Positions 36,540 to 47,332 of a DNA stretch of 64,000 nt are shown here, piece by piece (the stretch's first letter is position 1; each line of letters begins with the position of its first letter). A program made the position numbers and the translations under genes. The stretch is taken from the NCBI GenBank assembly GCA_003550305.1, contig QKYT01000044.1, forward strand, positions 54,153-118,152, given 5' to 3'. The DNA comes from Glomus cerebriforme. Taxonomy: Eukaryota > Glomeromycota > Glomeromycetes > Glomerales > Glomeraceae. The notes beneath the pieces are model-generated. The model was not told the origin of the DNA and made no database searches. It saw nothing but the letters and a program-made list of their open reading frames with translations.

Positions 36540-37809
36540 TTACAAACTTTGTACAAATATGGCAAATCTGATTGAACCAATACTTAAGATAATAGTAATA
36601 AGCGTAACGCAAATGACTTTCCAAGGTTTAGTATCAGGTAAGTAAATACGTTTTTGTTGAAATTCACCAGCACAATGAGTATCAACATAAATATAATAAG
36701 CATATAAAGGCCAAGTTACAACATAACTTAGTTGAAATATTTGAAATCTAATATAAGTTTCGAATTAGTATTAAAGAATGGTTTAAAAAAAAAATGAAAT
36801 ATGTAAAAAAATAACTTACGCTAAAGTACTCCGTATCCATATACTATTCGCAAGATTACCAATTACATGTACAATTGAAGCTAAAATTAATAATATAAGT
36901 TGATCCGGATGAGAAATGCTATTTGGGAAGAATTCGTCAATCTGTGAAGATATAGTCTGTTCATTATTATTTAATGGAAGTTGTTCATCAATTGCTTCAC
37001 AAAGATTTTTACGCGTAATGAAATAAATACGAATAAACTGAATAATTAAAGCATAGTCTGAACAAAGACCTAGTTAAAGAATTTATTATAAAATTATTAG
37101 CAGAATCCTGAATTAAATAAAATTAGGAAATGATTCAATACAAAAAATTTACCTTGAATTTTAAACCAAATACCATCGTAAGGCCACGACAATTTCATAC
37201 TTAATATAGTACCAAATAAAACGAATCCTCCTAACCAGGCAAAAGTCAAATTTGACTTTAATTTTCCTCCGTTATGCAATAAAAGTAAAATTACGATTTC
37301 CAATGTATTGTGTAATAACCCTGTAACACTCCATAATTTACCAACATCAAATACCCAATAAGTAATTTCAGCAAATCCAGTTAATAATATATAATAAGAT
37401 AATATAAAAATAAATGCTGTTGTTGGTGTTGTTGTTCCATCTTTGTAAAAATATGTTTTATAGTTTGGTGGTGTAGATGACCATCTTAATACAAGGTAAG
37501 ACGAGATAGTGGTAACTATAATTGCCAATAAAACCAAGGCATCCGATATTTCATAATTATAGTCTATATTCAGGGATAAAAATTTATTGAAGAATATTTA
37601 AGCATGTGAAGGAATTGAAGTCGTAAGTAAAAGGAATTTGGAATTTTTATTATAGTGCTTTACAAACCAATAAGTTCAGGATGCCACGTTGGATAATGAG
37701 TCCAACGTGAAATATCTTGTTCTGGAATTTCTCCAAGTTCTTTAGGAAAACTAATCAATAAAAGTACTAAAATTAAAAGTAAACTAACTATACTTGTGAT
37801 GGATCCCAT
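36540..37809 (-). CDS. Multi-span membrane protein of unknown family
   Basis: Four exons join in frame from MGSITSIVSLLLILVLLLIS (37809) to FAIFVQSL with TAA at 36540-36542. The N terminus is a signal-anchor-like helix. Hydrophobic segments then include LVLLAIIVTTISSYLVL, AFIFILSYYILLTGFAEITY, LEIVILLLLH, LGGFVLFGTILSM, a long LILLILASIVHVIG and IFQLSYVVTWPLYAYYIYV, ending with VICVTLITIILSIGSI. That is about seven to eight spans. A hydrophilic loop with EAIDEQLPLNNNEQ lies in the middle. I do not recognise the family. It shares a 250-base divergent promoter with TAF11. Confidence 0.7.
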
Positions 37810-38061
37810 TTTAATTAAAGATTATTACAACAATTATTTTCTTAACCTCAGAGCATATAAACTTTTTCTTTCAGTGAAAAAAAGATACATTATCATCATC
37901 CAGAAAGATATACAATTTCATCAATCAGAAACCTTAATTTGGCACGGGTAAATTAATTGGATTTTATGATTTTATATGTATTCAATGTATTCACTATATA
38001 AATTTTGTTTTTCTTTTCAAAAGTAGCTTTTAAAATATTTTCGATTTATAAAAAAAAACAA

Positions 38062-39191
38062 ATGGACCAACGACAAGCATCAGAATTCACAATACCACGA
38101 AAAAATTCTGTTTCGACAGCTGGCACTGCAAAAAGACCAAAAATGACTAAATCACAATCAACACCTATTAATGCAACAGGTAGAAGCGGTAAGCGTGGTG
38201 GTGGAGCTAATGCTGCTTCTACCTCAAAAACTGGAAGAGGCGGAGGAGCTGGTTCACGCGGGGGCTCCACAAGAGGGAATTCTACACGAGGTAGAGGAAG
38301 AGGAAGTACTGGAACTGGTGTTGGTGGTGGACGTAAATTGAGTTTACAACGTCAACAATTATCCTCCTCACAAAGAACTCAACAAGAGACTTTTGTTGGA
38401 GCGGTTACAACCCCAGCGCCAAGTGCTTCACCTTCTACACCTCGTGATGCTTACTTTTCCATACCTCCAACACCTGCTTCAGAACTTGATCAATATATAA
38501 TACATGACAATGATCTTGCTGAAGCAGGCACTTCCAAAGTAAATGATAATAATAAAGGTGAAGGTGAAGAGGAAGAAGATGCTGATGATGAATTAGGCGG
38601 AACTGCAAATGCTGAATGGAGTCAAACGAGATCCAAAGAGGAACTCAAGTAGGGAATAAAAAGTATATGTGAATTTTTTAAAATAATATTATTAATGCTT
38701 TTTAACTTTAATTAGGATGTTATTGGATAACTTTTCCGAAGAACAATTGAAACGATATGAAGTTTACAGACGTTCAGCGTTGAGCAAACCAAATGTCAAA
38801 AGGGTAATCTACGATTTTTTTTTTATGTCAGAATATTTTGAAAATTTTGTCATTTTTTTTATTTATCATCAATATTTATCATCAATTAGATGGTTGGACA
38901 AATACTTGGACATCCATGTTCACATAACATGTCAATAGTTGTAGCTGGCTTTGCAAAAGTTTTTGTGGGTGAAATTGTCGAAAAAGGTATTTATACGATG
39001 TGTAAACGAAATGTGACTATAAGCTTTTATTAAATTTTCCTTAATTCTATAAAATGAAAGCTCTTGATGTTAGACAAGAATGGGGAGAAACAGGTTCTCT
39101 CTCACCGGAACATTTACGCGAAGCGTATCGAAGATACAAAAAAGAGACAAAGTTAACATATAATTACCAGAAGAGATTATTTACTAAATAA
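38062..39191 (+). CDS. TAF11: TFIID subunit 11 (TAF11 / TAFII28)
   Basis: Histone-fold subunit of TFIID that pairs with TAF13 near TBP. Four exons: 38062-38648, 38716-38803, 38890-about 38985, and a last one to TAA at 39189-39191. The conserved region reads LLDNFSEEQLKRYEVYRRSA, then VGQILGHPCSHNMSIVVAGF, AKVFVGEIVEKALDVRQEWG and SPEHLREAYRRY. The start is the ATG at 38062 (MDQRQASEFTIPRK). The N-terminal half is disordered: a Gly/Arg/Ser-rich region (RGRGRGSTGTG) followed by an acidic stretch, longer than in many homologues. The gene is divergent from the membrane protein and convergent with calcineurin B. Confidence 0.93.
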
Positions 39192-39519
39192 TAAATAATG
39201 AAGGTGGGTCAAATGATGACAGATTAGGTATGTATTATTATTATTAATTTGAATTTGCAATTATTATCTTTTAACTAAACTTTTAGTTTTAAGTTAAATT
39301 TAGCTCCAAACCAGTTCAAATTATATTTTGAACATTACTTTAATTCAAAAATATATATGTAATATTTTTTTTTTTTTTTTTGAGTATAAATAATAAAGAT
39401 GAAATTACACAAATTTTTACGAAATGAGGGAGATTGAATAAATTATTTTATATATTATGTGCATTAACGATAGCAAAACTGCAAATACTAATATATTTTT
39501 TTTCCTTTTTTTTTCTGTT

Positions 39520-40190
39520 TTAGAAATCAGTTAAGGTTAAGCTTTTTGCAATATCAGTAGATTCTACTATTGAACAAAATTCCTCAAAAGAAATTTTTCC
39601 ATCCATGTCTTTATCAGCTTCCATGATGGTCTTATCAACAATTTGTTGGAGTTGATTGTCTTTAAGGTTATTTCCAACCATCATTTTTAGAACAAGAAAC
39701 AATTCTCCATTAGAAATAAATCCATCTCTATCCATATCATAAACTTTAAATGCAACTATATATAGAACATAATTGATTTCGGTTATTTAAAGAGATAAAA
39801 TTTTTTTTGCAAAGAAAAATTAACTTACAACGTAATTTTTCAATTTTATTTCCTTTTGCGCTGAAAGCACTTAAACCAGAAATGAACTCTTTAAAATCTA
39901 CATCTCCACCACCATCTTCATCAAATATAGCAATCATCCTTGATGCTAAAGGATTATTTGCAATCTGTGGGATCGAAAGAAATTCTTCTCGGTCAATGGA
40001 ACCCGAACCATCTTTATCAAGTTTCATAAACCTTTTATAAAGTCTTTGGATCTCTTCCGAAGTAACTAGAATGAATAATTATATAAGAGTTTTTTTTTTT
40101 AAGATTTAATAAAGAATAGTTGATAAAAAATAACATACAATTGCTTTTGTCAACCATATCTTGTAAAGGCCGTGAATCGGCTTGTCCCAT
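39520..40190 (-). CDS. CNB1: Calcineurin regulatory subunit B
   Basis: Calcium-binding subunit of the Ser/Thr phosphatase calcineurin, needed for stress and calcium signalling. Three exons; start [13 protein letters not shown] at 40190. Four EF hands are complete: [36 protein letters not shown] and [12 protein letters not shown]. The N terminus, MG with small residues, fits N-myristoylation as in other CNB proteins. The linker helix region ([12 protein letters not shown]) before hand 3 is conserved. Length is as expected (about 175 residues). It ends SLTLTDF. Confidence 0.95.
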
Positions 40191-40536
40191 TTTACGACTA
40201 AAAAGTCACTTTTCTTTGTTCTAATTTAATACGAACGTAAGAAAAAAAAAAAATTAAACCAATAATGAAATGTTAAATTTATCTTTTGAAGTTTTCGATT
40301 TCTTACCCTCACGAGCCGTTAATTTATGGCTAAAAATCCAACACAATATTTCGTGTATGGATTGAAAATAAAAGTACGAGATTATTTATATTCAAATAGT
40401 TACACGATTACAAAATCTACAATGCGTTTTGTATAACATGTACAACATAAATTAATTAACTGCGGTTTTTAAGGTGGTTAAGATATATAATTGGTTTCCC
40501 GCTAAAATCTTGGACGCAGTTTGTCTTATTTTAACA

Positions 40537-41320
40537 ATGTCAAAGGCTCAACGGTTAAAGCCCGCTCATAAAATTTATGAACGATTACTATGGGATCAAG
40601 ATTGTGTCCCTGGAGCTAACTTCGTAATTGGTTATGAGGACGTAAGTGCATTCTAAGAGCGATGTATTCTTTTATTTTACCTTCTTTTTATGGATGGCAA
40701 ACGTATTCTTTACATAAAAGAGGTTTTTGGGCATCATGGAAACAACCCGAGAAGAATTTGAATCCGAAGAGATACCGGTATTTTATCTAATTATTATAAT
40801 GTTTACGATTCTTTCAGTGAATTATAAGATAAGAAATTCTTTTTTATCACAATAGTTTCATCGTATTCGTTATTTTAAAGATTCTGAAACTGGCCAACAT
40901 ATATGGGATAGGGAGAAGCGAATTGATCTTATCACTCGTAATTATGTGAATGCTTTTAACCCAGAAAATAATCCATCTTCTCCTTCAAAGAAACAATCAT
41001 CATTGACTTCAATTGAACACTCTAACACTCATTCTTCTTCTTCTTCTGATTCCAAAAAAAGATCAAAGGAATCATATTATAACAAAAATTCTTGGGAACA
41101 ACAACCACGTACTATTCCTGTATTTTCAACAAAATCTAAAAAGAATTATCTTAAAAAACGTCGTAAAGAATATAGATTACGAGAACGTAATGAAGCTAAA
41201 CAAAAGTCGGAGGAGGAAGAACGTATTGAGGCTGAACATAATCAAATGTACGAAGATAAAATGCGTGAAGTGGAAGAACGAATTTTGCGCTTTCAACAAC
41301 TTCAAATGATTAGAACTTAG
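40537..41320 (+). CDS. MJ1316/DUF504 domain protein with basic coiled-coil tail
   Basis: Exons 40537-40641, 40721-40777 and 40856-41320 join in phase. The N-terminal about 80 residues match the MJ1316 (DUF504) domain, proposed to recognise RNA ends: AHKIYERLLWDQDCVPGANF, VIGYEDRFLGIMETTREEF, EEIPFHRIRYFKD and IWDREKRIDLI. The second half is Ser-rich, then strongly charged (KKNYLKKRRKEYRLRERNEA) and ends in a helix EERILRFQQLQMIRT. I start at the ATG at 40537 (MSKAQRLKPAHK). The domain is established from motif pattern; the cellular role is unknown. Confidence 0.8.
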
Positions 41321-41921
41321 GACTTAAAATCAAAAATATATTTAAATTAAATTGATATTTGTATTTTTCTTTAAGTTATTTAAATTATTTATTTGCAATT
41401 TTTGGATGTAGTGTGTTAATTTAATCTACATATAATACAGTAAATAAAAATTTCGATTTCCTTGATTTTCTTTTCATTTATTGATTAAACTAACCTAATT
41501 GGTAATTTTTAAATTCACGTTTTTGAGGCAGCAAACACTATATTTTTTTGTAGATCATAAAGATCAAAAGCATGTAAACAGCTAATATTGTGAGCATTAG
41601 ATGTTGTGTAAATTTGATATACCTAAGTATTTTTTTTGTGCACAATCACAAAATTCATATAAATTTACAAGCGTATGCTATTTCATGTAACGTTTAATAC
41701 CCAATTATTCGACTTTTTACACGCATATATCAAAATTTTTTAAGCCCGTTTTTTTCATTCTCCCTCATCTCTACGTTTTCTTGTCAGGCAAACTTCTTCA
41801 CTCCTTTGAATATATTTTTTATACATACCCGGTTATTATTCGAATTTATTTGTATAGAAAAATAGTTATTACTTTAACACAAATTGTAATAGTTTTTATA
41901 TATTCACGCGCATAATACAAA

Positions 41922-43845
41922 ATGTCTTGCGATTTAAGTGACCTGGCTATTTCGGAAGCATATGACGAGATCGTAAATGGTCAGGAAACTAACTGGTAGG
42001 GTCTAAACCTTTAATATTCCTGTACTTCTTTAGGATTTTTTAGATACTGTCTAAAATTTATTTTAGATGTTTGTGGGTTTCGGATTTTATCTTTGAAGTC
42101 GAGAATGGAATGAACGCTACCAATATTTAGTTATGGAACTGTTAAGGCATCTTTTACATAATCTTAGCATAGAGTGGTTTGGCAACAAATGTAACAGATA
42201 TAACAATTAAACATAGTTTTTAGAACAATTTGCTCAAAAAAAAAGCATAATGACATTTTTTCCTTGTTTTCAAGAATGACACGTTTATATATTGAAAGTT
42301 GTATATCCAATATAATTAAATTAAATTTCATTAGACAAACAATGATCTAATTTTCACACGGTTATTAAACAATTAAATATTTTTTTATAATAGGCTTATT
42401 CTCGGTTATCATGACACAAGAGACAAAATTTCTTTATATTCCAAGGGATCTGGTGGTCTCGATGAACTTCGCAATAATCTCAAGGAGGAAGTGCTCTATG
42501 GTTTTTTGAGAATTGAAAATAGATTCGTCCTATTAACCTATGTGAGCGAACAAGTCAGGTGTGTTTTGATTTGAAAAAATTTTTTTTTTTTTTTTGTTAA
42601 ATTTATCCTTTTTTTTTCTTTTACTAATTTATGTAAATAAAATTTAATAGTGGTGTACGAAGAGGTACTTTGCGTTATTTAATTTTTTGATATAAGAAAA
42701 TAATCTTTACCTTAAATCTAATGATGATTGCTGATTTCTTTATTTTAATTCAATATAGCCCGCGCTTTGGTCCACGGCAGAGCCGTTGGTGCCTTATTTA
42801 AGGTAGAGTGCAGTTTACATAAAATTGTAAAAAATTTTTTTTTATTTAAGATCCTATTATATGAACATTTCATTTATTGCCAAGCAGGCGCACCAGATTC
42901 AAATTAACGCGTCCACCCCCAATGATCTTACGGAAGCAAATGTTCGTAATCGATTGAAACTCGGTGACCCAGCTGATTCCCCTTCTACACAAAAACGTCT
43001 CAATAGTACACCACCAACTCCTAGTCCGACCACACAGTCACCAAATTCTCCAAAATCATCTAGTCAAGAAGCGGACTTTGAAGTTGCTGCTAGACAGGAA
43101 TCTGAAAGAAACGCTCAGGAAGACGCTGAAAGGCAATCCCGTGAAAAGGGCGAACGTGATGCTGCAGATAGACGAAAAGCTGAACAGGTCGCAAGAGAGG
43201 CCGCTCAGAGAAGGGCACTTGAAGAAGAAAAAAAGAAGAATGAAGCTCTTGAACAAGAGCGAAGAGAAAAGGCTGCTGCTGAAGCCAGGATTAAAGCAGA
43301 AAATGATCGTAAAGCTCGTGAAGAGGCGGAGCGAAAGCGTAATGAAGAACTCAGATCCAAATTCGCCGAATTGGAAAAGAGTGGAAAGGTCAATTAAAAT
43401 TATTTAATGGTAATAAAATTCTTAACTTTCCCTGAACATTAACTGAATATTTTATTTTGTTCATAGGTTACATTAAGTGGTTATATTACAGTTCAAGGAG
43501 GTGGAGTTTACGTACGTACTTTTTTATTTATTTATATTGTAATTATTATATTAGATTATGACATTTAAAGACTATACTTTTTATTAGTTTTGGAAGCGTC
43601 GGTTTTTTGAACTTCGTGGAAAGACTCTCTACCTTTTCCGGGATGAAACTGATAAACTTCCTATTTCTAAACTTGAACTTGATGGACAAGTAACTGGTGT
43701 AACAGATGCGCAATCTGAGGTATTGATACTTAATTCCTTTAAAGTGGATTTCCGATCATCAGAACCTTATTACTTCTTTTCGGATGATAAGAAGGACAAG
43801 GAATCATTTGTTGCAGCTATAGGCAGATATGTTAGTACAAAATAA
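41922..43845 (+). CDS. ADF-H (coactosin-like) - coiled-coil - PH domain protein
   Basis: Likely actin-binding and membrane-linked. It starts MSCDLSDLAISEAYDEIVNG. An ADF-homology domain (LILGYHDTRDKISLYSKGSG, then LRNNLKEEVLYGFLRIENRF and ARALVHGRAVGALFK) is followed by a Pro/Ser linker (SPTTQSPNSPKSSS). A long Ala/Glu/Arg coiled coil (about 43080-43390) comes next, then a PH domain (VTLSGYITVQGGGVYFWKRR, FFELRGKTLYLFRDETD, ending FVAAIGRYVSTK). The ADF-H part is split over five exons, including a 14-nt exon (42651-42664) and a 44-nt exon (42759-42802). Phases agree across all joins. The actin role is inferred from the domain. Confidence 0.82.
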
Positions 43846-45145
43846 TTTTTATAATTTTTTTAATGCAAATTATTTGTTTTTTTTAAAAAAAAAATATGGA
43901 TGAAATTTTGGAGTATTTATTTTTATCTAACAAAATAAAAAGGTTACGAACTGATATAAAAGTTGAAAACAAACAAAAGAGAACTAGACTAGATTTTTTT
44001 TATTAAAAATTTATTACACCATCATTCCTATTTATTATTTAAATCATTTTTATTTTATTTTTATTTCATATATTATATACATGCAAATTGTATTTTCTTA
44101 CTTCATTATTGTTATTTTTATTCTTTATAACTCTATTATTTTTTGAGTATTATTTTCTATTTAGATAAATGTAAGTGGTATGTGTATTTTTTCTTATTTC
44201 TTTTTCCCACCTTATATATATAATTGTCTATTATTATTTTTTTTTTTTTAAAAAAAAAAAGAAAAGTTTTATAAATGTTATCCTAATGAAAAATGTTTTT
44301 ATATCAATAGTAAGAAATTTTTTATTGATTCAGTACTTAAATGTTACTTTAGAAGCAACTTTTATAAGACTATAATTATAAAATAATTATAGTATTATAC
44401 AATTTATTAGTACTATTACTATATTAATCAAAGTGATTTGAAATTTTTCTGATATTATATATAATAAATATAATAAAAAAAATAGAAAAATCTCAACTCT
44501 TTGCCTATTTTTAATAAACCTATTACAACCATTTTTAAACTTATTACTGTATAATTACTGTATAATAACATTTATTAATAAATTTAAAAAAATCTTTATC
44601 TATATTTGATTAAATATATTATATTATTTCTAATATTTTATTATTTTAAATACTATATTTTTATCTATTATTCTTTTTATTTATATTTAAAAAATCATTA
44701 AAAAGATCATTAAATTATCAATTTAGAATTAATTTAAATTTCACCTTAAATAAATTTCAAATTTAATTATTTCAAGTGATTTTAATAATTAAAAATTTAA
44801 ATTTCACTTTTTATTTTTCAGGTAATTTTAATAAATTTTAATTTTTTTTTACTTAATTTTTGTTTTATTTAGATGAATTTACATTAATATATATAATAAA
44901 AAAATTTCTAATAAAAATAGACTATAATTCTATAATATTAAATATGAACTAGTTGATCATAAGACTTAACAAATAATAACCAATCATATTTAAGAATACT
45001 CTAATTAATGTAAGCTCTTTTTTTTCCACCGAGCTTTTAAAATTGAATATGACTGGTTTGTTTTTATTTAAATTTTTATATAGACGTAATTTCGTTTATT
45101 CTATCTCAGTCTAATTTAATATCAATAGATAACGGTTTTCATTCA
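43846..45145. other. Very AT-rich intergenic region, no gene seen
   Basis: About 1.3 kb of sequence dominated by A and T with homopolymer runs. No open frame with coding bias, no inverted repeats that I could pair, and no RNA gene. The right end is presumably the promoter of the CHY-RING gene. Confidence 0.6.
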
Positions 45146-46830
45146 ATGTTTGATAATGAAGAATGGATAGAATTTGAAGCTGAAGAAGAAAACGAAAACG
45201 AAGATGGCGAATTTATAACAAGAAATGGGCAACAATCAAGTCAAACACCTCAGGTTGATCTACAAATTCAAAATGATCTTAGGAAAGTCATTCTTGGAAT
45301 TCAAAATGATTTATCCATCAAACAAGAGGAGAAAGCTCATATAATTCAAGTAAATATTATGTGGATAATTTTAGCATTAAAACCATTTTTAAATTAACTA
45401 ATTAATTATTAAATTCGATTTATAGAATTTAATGACTTCTAAATGGCGTCAGTTTGAAAAGAAACCAGCTTCAGGCACTAATAAGTATAGTGAACCAACT
45501 GAGGAAGATCTTAAACCAACCTACGTGAGATTCTATACTCAATTGATAATTCAGTTGATTTGATCTAACAATTATTTGGCCTTTTTTTTTGAAATTATAG
45601 AATGAAAATTCTCAAACATTAGGATGCAAGCATTATCGTCGAGGAGCAAAATTACAATCGAATTGCTGTAACCGATGGTTCACTTGTAGATTTTGTCATG
45701 ATGATGCTTGTGATCATCAAATTGACAGGTTTGTAAATATTTATACTTAGTTACATCAACTCATCAACTAAATATATTTTTAACATTAAGTTAAATTATT
45801 GTAGGCATGCAACAAAAAATATGATGTGTATGTATTGTCAAACCATTCAACCAGTCAATAAATCTTGCAACAAATGCGAGCGTGAATTAGCCAGGTATTA
45901 TTGTGATAAATGTAAATTCTGGGATGATAAACCAGATAAACATATTTATCATTGTGATTCTTGCAAAATTTGTCGTGTTGGTCGAGGTTTGGGAATTGAT
46001 TATTTTCATTGTGACGTTTGTGATTGTTGTTTACAAATCCGTTTAAAAGATTCCCATCGATGTATTGAGAAAAATTTGGAGCGAGATTGTGTCATTTGTG
46101 GTGAATACTTATTTACTTCAATATCTCAGGCCATTTTTATGGTACGTCCTATAAAGAATTTATCGTACATACTTTTTTTTTTGTTAATATTTTCTAATAG
46201 TTAATTTATTTAAAGCCTTGTGGACACAGTATGCATAACAATTGTTATAATGAATATGTTACAACAGCATATCAATGTCCAACATGTTGGAAATCTATTG
46301 GAAATATGGATCTTTATTTCCGTAGAATTGATGCAATTGTCGCACAACAAAAAATGCCACCAGAATACGACAATTTTTTCGCACATATATTATGTAATGA
46401 CTGTGAAAAACGTAGTACTGTTAAATATCATTTCTTATACCATAAATGTCCATATTGTCAAAGTTATAATACTAAAGTATTGGAAACAAAAGAAAAATTA
46501 CCGTCCGAAGAAGAATTATCTGAAGAAAGTACTAATTCTTCAAGCAGCAATAATAATTCTGCTGCTGCTGGACCATCATCTAGCAATACTAATGTTATTT
46601 CTAATAGTAATAATAACAATATTGGAGTTGGTGGTAATGGTGTTAGCATTAATACAACTACAAATGGAGGCGGGTCAAGTGGTTCTGGTGCTCAAGTTAG
46701 GCAATCTAGGGTTATGGAAGTTACTGCTATGATGCAGGGCGAAGAAGGTCCTACTGATGATGGTAATGCCACTGAACACAGAACAAGGAATCCTTTGAAT
46801 TCTTTGGAATCTAATCATTATATAAATTAA
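45146..46830 (+). CDS. CHY and RING zinc-finger ubiquitin ligase (RCHY1/PIRH2-like)
   Basis: E3 ubiquitin ligase. Five exons. The N-terminal part is acidic (EEWIEFEAEEENENEDGEF). The CHY zinc finger starts LGCKHYRRGAKLQSNCCNRW and continues FTCRFCHDDACDHQ and MMCMYCQTIQPVNKSCNKC. A CTCHY finger follows (ARYYCDKCKFWDD, IYHCDSCKICRVG, FHCDVCDCC). The RING-H2 finger is CVICGEYLF, then PCGHSMHNNCYNEY and CPTC, with an intron just before PCGH (exon 5 starts 46216). A rubredoxin-like C-terminal zinc ribbon (CNDCEKRS, HKCPYC) completes the RCHY1 plan. The last about 110 residues are a Ser/Asn/Gly-rich tail not found in the animal protein. Targets cannot be inferred. Confidence 0.92.
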
Positions 46831-47332
46831 ACATCTAAATAGTATTTTTTGTTTATAGTAATATTATTGGTTTTCAGTGATTTCAATATATAATTGTGGA
46901 TTGTATGATAATTTTTTTTAAAATACTTTTTATCGACGGATTTAACAACAGTTCAAGAGTTATCATTTTATTTATAACCCATTTATACTTATAATGAAAT
47001 ATATAATAAAACAATACAAATTATAGTACTGTACATTATCATCAAACATAGGAGATATATAAATCTCTACAAAATATATATAAATATATATATATATGCA
47101 TAAATACTTTATTTATTAATACATTGAACAAAAATCGAAAAAAAAATCTATTAAAAAGAAAAGTGTTCTTGAAGTTAAAAATGTATTTATATAGATTGTA
47201 AATATTGTAAATTAAAGATTGATGAAATATGAAAGATATATTGTAGTTAATCTAAATGAAAAGATTTAAAAGAAAACATTAAAACTACTAATTCAAACCT
47301 CTGAAAATGATATTAATATATATATATAAATG
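46831..47332. other. Convergent 3' intergenic region
   Basis: About 500 AT-rich bases between two convergent genes, with TATATA runs near 47080-47100 and 47315-47330. Nothing else recognised. Confidence 0.5.

Noticed and set aside
43056..43393. Minus-strand and second-frame ORFs over the coiled-coil region of the ADF-H/PH gene
   Set aside because: Explained by the repetitive Ala/Glu/Arg codons of the real gene.
46220..46732. Second-frame ORF overlapping the CHY-RING gene
   Set aside because: The first frame carries the RING and zinc-ribbon cysteines; this one is a shadow.
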